A stretch of 64,000 bases of DNA from Halichondria panicea (Eukaryota; Porifera; Demospongiae; Suberitida; Halichondriidae). The translations under genes and the position numbers were made by a program. A model generated the notes under the pieces. It made no database searches. It was given only the letters and a program-made list of their open reading frames with translations, and was not told the DNA's origin. This document shows, in pieces, positions 38,120 through 48,964 of this stretch. Position 1 is the stretch's first letter, and each line of letters begins with the position of its first letter. The stretch lies in the NCBI RefSeq assembly GCF_963675165.1, contig NC_087379.1, forward strand, positions 4,171,442 to 4,235,441, written 5' to 3'.

Positions 38120-38755
38120 GCCCAACCTACAACCTGTGAGCGCGGACCAACTCAACGGGGCCTCAGCGAACAGCCAAGAAAACGCACGTTTGGATATATC
38201 GGCCAATGGTGTCTGGGGGGGAAGATTCCAAAAAACATACTTTGATGTGAGAGTGTTTAACCCCCTCGCCCCTTCCAACAGAAACCAGTCACATGCAGCA
38301 ACATACAGAAAACACAAACTGGAAAAGAAACGGGCTTATCAGCAAAGAGTCCAGGAAGTTGAACACTCCTCTTTCGCACCGTTAGTTTTATCCGTTACAG
38401 GAGGCATGGGCGTAGAAGCATCACTCTTCTACAAACGCCTGAGCTCACTACTTGCCCAGAAATGGGACATCACCTACAATAAAACTCTATGCTGGCTAAG
38501 ATGTCGCCTAACGTTCTCCCTCCTACGCTCAGCCATCCAAGCAATTAGAGGCGCTAGATCGTCGGTGGGACATGCAGCCAGGACACCCATTGAGATCGAC
38601 CTGATCTCAGCAGAATCCCATCTCACAGGACAGTAATTAATATTAACAATAATTATCTACTATTTTACACGTACCCTTGTCATACATGCCATTCCTATAA
38701 TATATTTATTTTTACCCCACTTGGGGCCTGCAAAAAAAAAAAAAAAAAAAAAAAA
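38120..38755 (+). mobile_element. 5'-truncated LINE-type retrotransposon with poly-A tail
   Basis: The insert ends in 24 consecutive A residues (38732-38755). TCTGAATCTA occurs just before it (38110-38119) and just after it (38756-38765), a target duplication of 10 bases, or 12 if the ambiguous A residues count. The body encodes only the C-terminal part of the element protein. Tail, duplication and 5' truncation are the hallmarks of target-primed reverse transcription. Confidence 0.88.
38121..38636 (+). pseudogene. C-terminal fragment of a retrotransposon polyprotein
   Basis: The frame is open from the insertion edge to a TAA at 38636 and has no proper ATG at its start, so it is a fragment of about 171 residues. 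Features are ENARLDISANGVWGG, then YFDVRVFNPLAPSN, VEHSSFAPLVLSVTGGMG and LSSLLAQKW. I recognise this block as the region that follows reverse transcriptase in repeats common in cnidarian and sponge genomes. The LDI...FDVRVF pattern may belong to a nuclease-like fold, but that is a guess. It cannot act alone. Confidence 0.7.
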
Positions 38756-38929
38756 TCTGAATCTACTCGTACTCCAAAGAGAGCACAAATGCGTTGTTCC
38801 TGATTAAAGGTATCATCTAAATTGGTGTGGAAAGTCTCTCCCATGTGGCCGCGGTTAGTAGTATTAACACCGCGGATTGCCACGGTCCGTAGAATTGACG
38901 CCGCAGCTGTTAGAACAAAGCCGCAATTT

Positions 38930-39035
38930 CAAAAATCGATTATCAGATCGATTGTCAAAGATCGTTCATGTGTAAATCGAAAATCAACTGTAAAAAATCG
39001 ATTATTAAAAATCGATCTTCAAAAATCGATTTTAT
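38930..39035. promoter_or_regulatory. Cluster of five ATCGAT sites upstream of DHRS7
   Basis: ATCGAT hexamers, mostly within AAAATCGATT, lie at 38935, 38947, 38997, 39011 and 39025, 90-190 bases before the DHRS7 start codon. Cut/Onecut-type homeodomain proteins and DREF are known to bind such sequence. A promoter role is inferred; it could also be a degenerate simple repeat. Confidence 0.4.
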
Positions 39036-39122
39036 ATTGTATGCACACGCCTATCAGATTCTGCTTGAATTTTGTCGCAAACTGGTGTTCCATATCATAT
39101 CCAGCTTCCTCTAAGATCAAGA

Positions 39123-41582
39123 ATGTTTTGGAGCATGGGGTTGCTCTCTTGTGTCATAGCTTGTGTCTGTGGGTTGCTCGAGTTGTTGTTTTTCCTCCTC
39201 CGTGTCCTGGTGTTGTCCTTCATTGTGATCCTGCTGTTGCTGCCTGTTCTGGTCTTGCTCTACTTGCTGTACAAGCTGGTGGTGTTTGTTATAAGAGCTG
39301 ATGCTGATCTCACACTCCTCTTCAAAACACTAAAGCCCCATTACTTTGACAACAAGGTGGTGTGGGTCACTGGAGCCTCTTCTGGAAGTGAGTTTAATAC
39401 GGCTCTTAAAGACATAATGGAGTGCATATTATACTATTGCATGCTGAATCGTATCATCATTTAGTCATCTAGGTATATTATATCTAACTGTCGACTATTA
39501 AATGACAACATTTCTTTCAGTTGGAGAGGAGCTGTGCTACCAGTTGTCTAGACTGGGTGCTAGAATAATTCTCAGTGCAAGGTCAGAGGACAAACTGAAG
39601 GTGGTCAGGGAGGGACTCGAAAAACCCAACCAGGCAAAGTGAGAGTGTGTTTCAGGAAATTGCAATAAGCAAAACAATTTTATTTACTCCATATTCAGGA
39701 TCCTGCCAGTTGACCTGAGTGACCCCTCTGCCACTAGGGAGGCTACTGAGAAGGCAAAGGCTCTGTTTGGAGGAATAGACATTCTCATCAACAATGCAGG
39801 TTCAGTATGCAACGGTCAAATTAGTACACTATTGAGTTCTAACCCTAACCCTTCCACTTTAGGTGTCTCTGCCCGGTCGAATTTCATTGATATGCAAGAG
39901 CCTACACACAGACATATCATGGAGGTTGACCTCTTTGCACCCTGGATACTGACCCATGACGTCTTACCAGGTATGAATTGAAGGCATAAGTTTTGATAGT
40001 GTACTACACGCCTGCATGCTATAGGAATGCTCTCCTCTGGTTTTGGTCATGTGATCAATATCTTGTCCATTGCGGGGAAGTTTGGCACTAACAGCAGAAC
40101 TTCGTATACCACAGCCAAGTTTGGGCTGATGGGAATGATGGACTCCCTTCGCTGGGAGGTGTGTGTAGCATGTCATGTCATGAAATAGTTTATACTTTTC
40201 TTATGGCTTTGTGGTCATGTCATGTTATCATCGTTTGTTATGGGTTTGTCCTAATTTAGACTGTCTGTTGATATCAAGGCTTGCTTATAATTAATTTATA
40301 CACACACGTGAGCTAGAGGATAGAGGTTGATACGCATTTCAAAGGATTGTGACATCTTTCAGTGAAGCAACAGACACTATTAATCAGAGTGGGCAGATGT
40401 ATCGGATTCGGAATATGCTTTGTGCAGCATCATTACTGTAACATTTGTGTCTTTACACATCCGATATGCTGTTGGGGCTTATCCTGCATGACAATATTGT
40501 CACTTAAAGAATCTCTTTGCTCACTACAGGTTATGGACAGAAACGTCCATATAACTAATGTGTGTCCCGGGCCAGTGAGAACTTGTATGGCAGAGAATGC
40601 TCTCTTATCTGATGGCTCCACCAGCAAAAAAAAGAATCCTCTCATTGAGGGCGGGATGAGAGTTCAAAGGTCAGCTCAATATTATACACACATTTTTCCC
40701 ATGTCAAGTGCTACTATATTCTCAAGGCCTACTATATTCTCAAGGCCTTCATAATTATAATGTGTTGCGACATGGAATGCCATGCAAATTCGCCAAAATT
40801 GTTGTTCACATAAATAGCTTATGGCTTTGTCCTAATTTAGACTGTCGATCTGTTGATTGCAAGGCTTGCTTATAACATACACGAGGATAGTAGAGGCCTG
40901 GTGATACGCATTTCAATGGATTGTGACGTCTTTCAGTGAAGCAACAGACACACTATTAATCAGAGTGGGCAGATGTATCGGATTCGGAATATTTTATAAG
41001 TAAACAACAATTTTGGCAGATTTGGCGTTCCATATTGTGAAAGGGTCTAATTCAGTAATAATTTTTGAATTTCTATCAATAATTATTATTTATGCTCTGA
41101 ATATCTCTGGTGTTATGTATACTCTTACATCGCATGCATTCAGATGTGTGGAGCTCACTCTGATTGCTGCATCCAATCAACTCAATGAGGTAATGTTTGC
41201 TATAAGTACACTGTAAAAAATGGTGACGCAGGGTGCGTGACTATTGTGGCAACTATCAGGAAAAAACGCGCGTTTGCACACACTCTGCGTCAAAAAACCA
41301 TTTTTTACAGTGTATGTTATTAATTGGCCAACAAGTAGACTAATTCACGTAGCCATAATTATATATAGCCTCTATTGTTTCTGTAGCACGTCTTATTGTG
41401 TGGATGTAAACATGTTCTTAATGCAGGTATGGATCTCCAAGCAGCCCTACCTCCTCCTCCCTTACCTGGCTCAGTATGCTCCCTCACTCTGCAAGTACCT
41501 ACTGCGCCAACCTCCCACATCAGCAAGAGAAAGGCCAGAAAGAGAGCTCAAATATCAATTACCAGACATAGTAGTTGTATAA
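39123..41582 (+). CDS. DHRS7: Short-chain dehydrogenase/reductase, DHRS7-like
   Basis: An NAD(P)(H)-dependent oxidoreductase of the SDR family, probably anchored in the endoplasmic reticulum; DHRS7 acts on retinoid and steroid carbonyls. Eight exons join in frame: 39123-39387, 39521-39638, 39699-39799, 39863-39970, 40025-40158, 40530-40669, 41144-41189, 41427-41582 (355 residues). Residues 5-55 hold long hydrophobic runs. The cofactor motif TGASSGIG spans the exon 1/2 junction. NNAG, the catalytic serine in NILSIAG, YTTAK and the CPGPV loop follow. IRADADLTLL after the membrane segment and EVWISKQPYLL near the end match DHRS7 specifically. The first ATG after the ATCGAT cluster was chosen. 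A relative such as DHRS7B is possible but fits less well. Confidence 0.88.
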
Positions 41583-41743
41583 TAGTTATTATGCCAATCA
41601 TTTTTATACACAGACTACATGTAGCTATATGCATGTATATAATAGTAGTGAGAATCATACCATTCAATGCCGAATTTATAGGCAAAATACGGTAAGTCTT
41701 ACCTCTGAAGTCTTACTATAGAGTCTAATTTAGCTATCAGATA

Positions 41744-43090
41744 AAGTTTCAGGATTTGCGTTAACACAAATCCTGAAACTACATTGTGCAGTCTCCTTTA
41801 TATTTACAGTCCTTCTATTTCCAGCCATAGCTTCAGGGTATGTGTAGAGTGACTGAACCAGCTTACTGTGGCTCAATATGTTGCTGTTATCCTGTGGATG
41901 AAGTTTCAGGATTTGTGTTAACGCAAATCCTGAAACTACATTGTGCAGTCTCCTTTATATTTACAGTCCTTCTATTTCCAGCCATAGCTTCAGGGTATGT
42001 ATAGAGTGACTGATTCAGCTTACTGTGGCTCAATATGTTGCTGTTATCCCGTGGATGAAGTTTCAGGATTTGTGTTAACGCAAATCCTGAAACTACATTG
42101 TGCAGTCAGTCTCCTTTATATTTACAGTCCTTCTATATTTCCAGCCATAGCTTCAGGGTATGTATAGAGTGACTGAACCAGCTTACTGTGGCTCAATGTG
42201 TTGCTGTTATCCCGTGGATGAAGTTTCAGGATTTGTGTTGACATAAATCCTGAAATTAGTTTGTTCATAGATAGAGCAAAGTCCTCCAGCCATGTTTCAA
42301 TGCTTTGTGCATGCAATTAGATTTTAATTATGTCATGAAGACATAATTATAAACATAATTATGCATGCACTAATTAATATGCGTGCATGAACGTCACACA
42401 CATAATTATATGCATGGTAGTTTATTTAATTCCGCCCCAGGTCAAGATCTTCACGAACATAAGCTTGTAAACCTATATTATTAGAGAGATCATAGAAATA
42501 TTAATTAAGACAAAATAATTATATCTCTGGGATGAGGTAATTCGTGCAGATTGTCACATGCATGTGTTTGCCTAGCCTGTTGAATTTGGCAATAGGTTGC
42601 AATCTTCAAAACACAATAGTGAACTCATAAGAGGTTTGCAAACAAATTTTGCACACTTTCTGTTAAATTTACAGTCCTTCTATTTCTAGCCATTGCTTCA
42701 GGGTATGTATAGAGTGACTGAGCCAGCTTAGCTTACTGTGACTGCTGTTATCCCATATATATATGGATGAAGTTTCAGGATTTGAGTTAGCAAATTTTGT
42801 ACACTTTCTGTTAAATTTACAGTCCTTCTATTTCTAGCCATTGCTTCAGGGTGTGTCTCCATGTGTTGCTGTTATCCTGAAACAAATTTTGTACACTTAC
42901 ACTTTTTTTTTATAATTTTACGATCCCTCTATATTTCTATAGCCATGGCTTCAGGGTATGTATAGAGTTACTGGACCAGCTTGCTGTGGCTCAATATGTT
43001 GCTGTTATCCCATGGATGAAGTTTCAGGATTTGTGTTAACGCAAATCCTGAAACGACTTTGTGCAGTCTCTTTTAAATTTACAGTCCCTC
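41744..43090. repeat. Tandem repeat of about 157 bp built around a hairpin
   Basis: Units carry GTTTCAGGATTTGTGTTAAC followed by its inverse (hairpin, stem about 15), then GTGCAGTCTCC, TTTACAGTCCTTCTATTTC, CAGCCATAGCTTCAGGGTAT and GTTGCTGTTATCCCGTGGAT. Hairpins start at 41746, 41903, 42060 and 42223, then near 42773 (half) and 43020. Spacing is 157, 157, then 163 bases. The array lies just downstream of DHRS7 and is not coding. Confidence 0.85.
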
Positions 43091-43440
43091 CAGCCATGCT
43101 TCAATGCTTTGTACATGCATTTAATTATGTCATGAAGACAATTAAACATAATTATGCATGCACTAATTAATATGCATAATAAAAAAAATTATGGTAATTC
43201 CGCCCCAGGTCACAATCTTCATGAACATAAGACACTACTGCATCTCTGTATTGGAGCTTGTAAACCTATATTATTATTAGAGAGATCATTAATTTATAGA
43301 AATACAAAATATACCTCTGGGATGAGGTAATTTGTGCAGATTGTGACTTGTATTTGCCAAGCCTGTTGAATTTGGCAATAGGTTGCAATCTTCAAAACAC
43401 AATAGTGAGCTCATAAGAGGTTTGCAAGACCCAACAGGAT
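42300..43440. repeat. Duplicated block flanking the satellite
   Basis: The sequence at 42300-42650 recurs at 43095-43435 in the same order. Shared tracts are TTAATTATGTCATGAAGACA, CATGCACTAATTAATATGC, AATTCCGCCCCAGGTCA, GGGATGAGGTAATT, GTTGAATTTGGCAATAGGTT and CAAAACACAATAGTGA. The copies are separated by more satellite units, so satellite plus flank were duplicated together. Confidence 0.8.
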
Positions 43441-44940
43441 ACAATACACATGCATGCACAGCTTCCTCAGCTGCTCCTCCGTCATTTCGATCATTCGTGC
43501 TGTAGCTATACCCAATTACTTTGATTTGCATGCATCACTGACGGAACGCAACACTATTATTATTATTCAAGCTTTACAGTCACAGTGTGAGGTGATGATA
43601 TAAAAGAAATGGCTTGGAAAATTGTGACTGATAGACGTGCAGGCATCACTAACATTATGCCCCTGAGTATACTTAATGGGGACAAAATTAAAATCGAGAT
43701 GGATAAATTGATAACACTATAGCTATAGTTCTGGCTAAGTTCTTATGCAGTTCGCGATACGTCTGTTACAGGAACTGAATTTGAGGACCGAAGTGGTTTT
43801 CTGTGAAGTGCATGACGAGTTAGGTGATACGAAGTAGGTATAGATCTAGGTAGTGGGAAGATCGAGCATTCCAAAGCCTTATACTATTATGGTTGAAATA
43901 GAAGTGACGGGTGGTATTGTAGTGCGATACATTGTGTACAAGTTTGTTAAGTTATCGAACGAGTTTTTCTACTTGAAGCATTCTTGATGACAAACTTGAT
44001 GTGCTTGATTATGTCAAAGTTGTCAGCTGACTGTTGTATATCACAAAGAACATGTAATTTGATCCAGTATACATCGTATCGGATTGTTCACCCGCTAACA
44101 GGGAACATGCATGAGCTGGGTTTAGACCGTCGTGAGAATGGTTAGTTTTACCCTACTGATGAAACGTTGTTGCAATAGTAATGCAACTCAGTTTAAGCAC
44201 ATGATAAGTCTATCTTTGTAGTTCATATCCCAGTTTTGTAGTATATATTTGGTGGCTTTATGTTGGGTTTTTTTCGAGGCGAGTTATATGTCTTGCGTTG
44301 TAGCAAGGGCGTATGAATATCTCTTTATACACCCTTGGTTTAGATGCCACACCACTTGAGAAAAATATGAGAAGAGAAGTCTTTTGGTGGGGACAGGTGG
44401 TGGGCTGCCACAAATGCATTTATCAAGTTTCCAGGTCACCATGAATCATCAAAATGCACAAACTTCAATGTCTTTGTTCGGATATGTTGCAGCGAGCAGG
44501 GAAGAAGGCTGTACGCATGTATGTGTGCGTGTATAATTATGTATAATTATAGTTCAGGGTTAGAGTCATGCTAAGGAAAATTAATTTTATCCATGAACCG
44601 ATTCATTGTGCTCAATAGATGTATATACTACTATACAGCCGACTCAGCACTGTATACTGCATTTGTACAGCTGCTTTTTTTGTTCTCATAAAGATTTGCA
44701 TGCCATTATACTCACATGCAGTCACACAAAAAAAGTTCGCCCAATATGCTATTATGCGCAAGTATACAAATCGACAACCTATAGTTAGAAACGAATGCAG
44801 TGTAATTATGAATGTGGAACATCTTTTTACTGATTTCCATGTTGCTGGCCGTTACACTGATCGCTGATATGTAATACAGAATGGTGAAAGATTGATCATC
44901 ATAATTATCTACAATTACAATTAAATAATTATACCCTGTA
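43441..44940. other. Gene-free stretch
   Basis: No ORF with recognisable content or splice-linked exons. Short AT-rich tracts only. Confidence 0.4.
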
Positions 44941-44944
44941 TATA

Positions 44945-45373
44945 CAGTAGACTCTCGTTAATCCGGTCACCCTTGGGACCATGCAGCTTGGCTGGAATAG
45001 CGAGGTGGCTGTAGCTCAGGAAATAGCCCCGGCTTAAAAACGACCTTACCTCGAATCTAATGACTACATTTGCGGTTCTTGTCTCGAGGATAATGTTGGA
45101 TAATGAATCATTCTGTTCTCTATTTAAGTGTAATCCAATTTTATTTGCTAAACCACACCAAAAATGTCATATCCGGCCGTAATATACGTATAAAATTACA
45201 TTGAAAACCTTGTTTGGGACAGCCAGCACTGGCCGGTAAACGGAATAGCGAGTGGCCGTACTTCAGGGTGAGTTTTGTGCAGTAAACATATAGCTAGCAT
45301 TCCGTGCCAAGCCAAATGGCCAGTATATCGAGGTGGCCGTACTTCAGAGAGCCGGAATAGCGAGAGTCTACTG
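44945..45373. mobile_element. Pogo/Tigger-like inverted-repeat element
   Basis: Ends CAGTAGACTCTCGTTAATCC on the left and GGAATAGCGAGAGTCTACTG on the right are inverse, and TA precedes the left end. Similar end sequences with ATCCGG are known from Tigger-type elements. Inside, GGAATAGCGAG and GGTGGCCGTACTTCAG recur, suggesting duplicated ends. No transposase ORF. Confidence 0.7.
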
Positions 45374-45860
45374 TGTGTTGTACACACACAATTAAGTGCA
45401 AAACCATGAGCAATTTGGAATAATTGGGAATATTAGGTGATTTGAAAAGAATAATGGACTGTTAACATGAGCATAAAAGAATACTCATATTATAGGCAAC
45501 ATCTCGGGCATATAATCTACCAACCCCTATATAGCTACTGTATATAATTATTTTAGTGGTAATAATTATAGTGGGTAATAAATATTATAGTCAACGTTAC
45601 GAGCATTACCATCAAGTCCATAACGGAAGGCAGTATAATTCCATATTACTATAGATTATGAATGTGTTGCGAGTATTAAACATTATTATGTGAGGGTTGA
45701 TCAATTTGCAACAATAAAATTACAAAACCTAAATTATTACTAGCAAATACACCCGATCCTTGCCAAAACGCAATAGTTATATCACAAGGGGTAAATTTTC
45801 TGCTGATTTAATTGGCTCATTCGTAACTTTAGAATATTCTATTCTATATTCTACAATATA

Positions 45861-46076
45861 CCGTATAGCAGGAAATTTTCGTGATATGCAAAATTTTGCT
45901 TTCGAGGGCAGAAAAGTTAACGGGGAAATTAAAACCGGTATAACCTCCCACACACAGGTATTTTACATTGGTGGGTGGCATTCAACTGCAAATATTAGAA
46001 CCCACGAGCAATTCTGCTGAGGGCTCTGAAGCCAAATAGTGAAAATTTGCACACGCGAACATTTCTCGCTATAAGG
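45861..46076. mobile_element. CCGTATAGC-family element, TA-flanked
   Basis: Left end CCGTATAGCAGGAAATTTTC and right end CGAACATTTCTCGCTATAAGG are inverse apart from changes, with TA on each side. About 216 bases, non-coding. Confidence 0.7.
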
Positions 46077-46416
46077 TACCTAATCTGTGTAAGTGTGTGT
46101 GCATGTGGACACAAAAATGCGCTGTTTAAGCAAACTATATACATGCACTTTAATCATGAACTGCTTTAACTGCTGATGATTGAGACTGTCCATATACTTA
46201 TTGTTGAAACTTGTAGGCGATCTTCTACGACGACAAAAACAACTATAATCGTAGATCCACGATCGTTCCCAATTCACAATCATTCCCCGTAATCATAAAG
46301 ACATTATGATCAAAAGTTACTGTATCTGTTTTCCGCTTTGAAGCTCAACCAATGCACGGGGGGAATGATCTATGAGCATCTTGTTTGTGCATGGTCTCAT
46401 TCTCAGTATAAACTCT

Positions 46417-47651
46417 GATACTGTACACTCCGTGGATGTGAAACACTTCCGCCCACTACCAAAAGTCCTGAAACACTCATTGCAACGGATGACACGGACG
46501 GAGTATCCGGAATTCCGTATAGTATACGGAATCTACTACATGTACAATAATAACAGTAATTATGTGAGTGATCAGACAACTGAAGCTCCCAGTCCAAGTT
46601 CTTCCAGTGCTAACTGATTCTCTGCGCAGGGAGAGCCAAGAGAGATGTTCATGAATGAAAGTGGAGATGCAGAAATCATATTGGAACCTGACAAATCTAG
46701 ATCTAGCTACATGTACACTGCTGACTTAATTTTTGTGATGACATTGTATATAGCATAGCATGTACGCACACAGAATAGCATGTAGGCAGGCATCCATGCA
46801 TGGAGATAGACTTAGTAATAGACAACTAAATGGACAACTAAAACTGATTTAAAGTTAAAGGAGGATTCTTCTTCGTCTTATCGCTACTTGTGCTCGTACA
46901 CTTGTTTGTTAGTCTTGCATCAGGGAATAATTATGCTCCTTTCTGCTTCCTTTGGTGATAGAACATTACCTAAATTAAAGATATGTATGTTAGAATGCAC
47001 ATAATAATTTACTCCGGCCGCTGTACGATCATGTATGCATTATCATCATACAGTACATTTGTATGAGTAAACATGTTCACCATAAAAAGACACGCTTTCC
47101 TGAAATAACAAAACATTTACTGAGGGTCAAAATAGATTCTCCTGGTATAAGGACATCTATATTATTGAATGAACACATCATTTAAGTGATGGCCTAACCA
47201 CAAGATGAGTACCGTTAAACACCTAAATTTGACCTATCATTCAGTTTGCTGCTAGCCTTATACATTTCCTTAAGTGCTGAACACATTCTCCCGGTACTTC
47301 ACTTCATAGACTAACAGGAAAGCAAAGCGAAATGTTCCAACTATAAACCCAACCAAAGATCGCCTAACCACAAACTTGTCACCTAGTAAGTTACAGACAA
47401 AAATGAGCTCCAAAAGGCTATCCACTAATAATGCAGGCTATGTATACATGCTCTATGATAGACTTACCTCCTACCTACGAGTACAGCAGACCTTCTCCTC
47501 AACTGAAGCTACAAGTGTGCAGCTGTGCAAGAAAAACAACACTAAAAGTGTCCATTTCTGCAGCTGGGTGCCGTTGCAGTGAGTGAACACGAATACTCCG
47601 TAATCTACCCGTATACTACCTATGTTTCACATCCACGGAGTGTACAGTATC
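46417..47651. repeat. Pair of exact 28-bp inverted repeats 1.2 kb apart
   Basis: The tract GATACTGTACACTCCGTGG at 46417-46444 recurs exactly inverted at 47624-47651. The flanking DNA does not continue the match and no target duplication is clear. The enclosed sequence has no recognised gene. Confidence 0.55.
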
Positions 47652-47689
47652 TATGGTGCAAGGCTAACTCATATGTTGAATAGAAAGTT

Positions 47690-48440
47690 TGTGCGGACAG
47701 ATGATGCTATGAAAGATTCTGAAGAGACTGTAACAGCCTTCAATGTGAGTCAAACTAGCCATAACTCGAGAAAGAAGCTTTAGTTTGCTAATCCACGAAT
47801 CAAAATCCAAGAGAACGTGGCTAGAAGCCTATAGAAGTTGTTAGCTTTCGTCGCATTGCAACCGTTGAGCAGTTACAGCTGGAACAGACAGACAGACACA
47901 CACACAGTCAGCTTTACTGTATCCCTCGTGCGGCTACGCCTCGAGGCATAATAAAGACTAACGTTCTCGTTCACAAATGTTGCTCTTATCTTGTACATTT
48001 GTACACCACATAACTTTGTACGTAGTTATAGAAAGTAGGTACCGTATAGCGAGTAATTTTCATGAGCAAGCTGACCTCCACGAAATATTAAGGCTTGGCT
48101 TACCGGAACGTATGAATGCAGTGCAGGCCATGAGACTAAACAACATTTTTACTCACGAAAACCACCCTTTTTAGAGTTGAACAAATTTTTTACCCCACGA
48201 ACATTACTCGCTATACAATATACGAAAGTTCATATAGGGACCATTTAGTTCCACGTAAATATTCCACTCGAGCAAGCAGATGATGCTATATAGGAACGGT
48301 TCTGCATGAAGAGACTGCAAAAACTCGAGAACAAAGCTTTAGTTTGCATATCCATCAAATCCAAGAGAACATGGCTTAAATCCTATAGACGCTGTTAGTT
48401 TTCAACTGTTAAACTGTACAGCCAGAGGACAGAGGAGGTA
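47690..48440. repeat. Direct repeat with a nested TA element
   Basis: Blocks at 47698-47885 (AGATGATGCTAT, GAAGAGACTG, AAGCTTTAGTTTGC, CAAATCCAAGAGAACRTGGCT type) recur at 48280-48430. The TA-flanked element at 48042-48217 lies between. A GACAGACACACACACA simple repeat is near 47890. Confidence 0.55.
48042..48217. mobile_element. CCGTATAGCG-family element, TA-flanked on the left
   Basis: Left end CCGTATAGCGAGTAATTTTC and right end CATTACTCGCTATA are inverse; the last bases on the right have changed. Same family as 31808-32012. Confidence 0.65.
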
Positions 48441-48964
48441 GGACAACATCACGTGCGTGGACAACGGAATTTTAATCAACAGCAGCAAAAGTAGAGTGGG
48501 TGTGGTCTGCAGGATAACGGCCGGGGGGGAGGGTCAAATCTTATTTTGCTCAGAAGCAGAGATACAAATATTGAGGTGAGGCCAACCTGTGCGTTGACCT
48601 CGAGAACAAGCCGCTCTCATGGTATCGAGGCTAGCACAAGAGCACTGATTTGTAATTGTATCTCTGCCTGAGACCTGAGAAAATTGGCAATTTGACCCTC
48701 TCTGGGTACGGAGATTTTCTAGACCCCCCTGCACATGATCTTATAGTATTTAGACTTAGTAGTCAGTGCCACGTCAATGTTTCTTGCTGGAGTTCATAAT
48801 AAAACAACAAATTATAATTAAATAAGGCTGTGGTATCAGGGCCACTAAACAAGAACAAACGACAGTAGAGATTGTGAAACACATAATTCAGCAGTAATAA
48901 TACTACATTTATAAGTAATTGCATCAAGTGATTTCATAGCATGATAATGGAGCTATAACTTTTA

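Noticed and set aside
41744-43090. CRISPR-like regular repeats
   Set aside because: Units of 157 bases are similar throughout, not short repeats with unique spacers, and the setting is an animal genome; it is a tandem satellite.
46372-46617. 81-residue ORF (VHSVDVKHFRPLPKVLKHS)
   Set aside because: It overlaps one of the 28-base inverted repeats and has no recognisable domain or splice partners.
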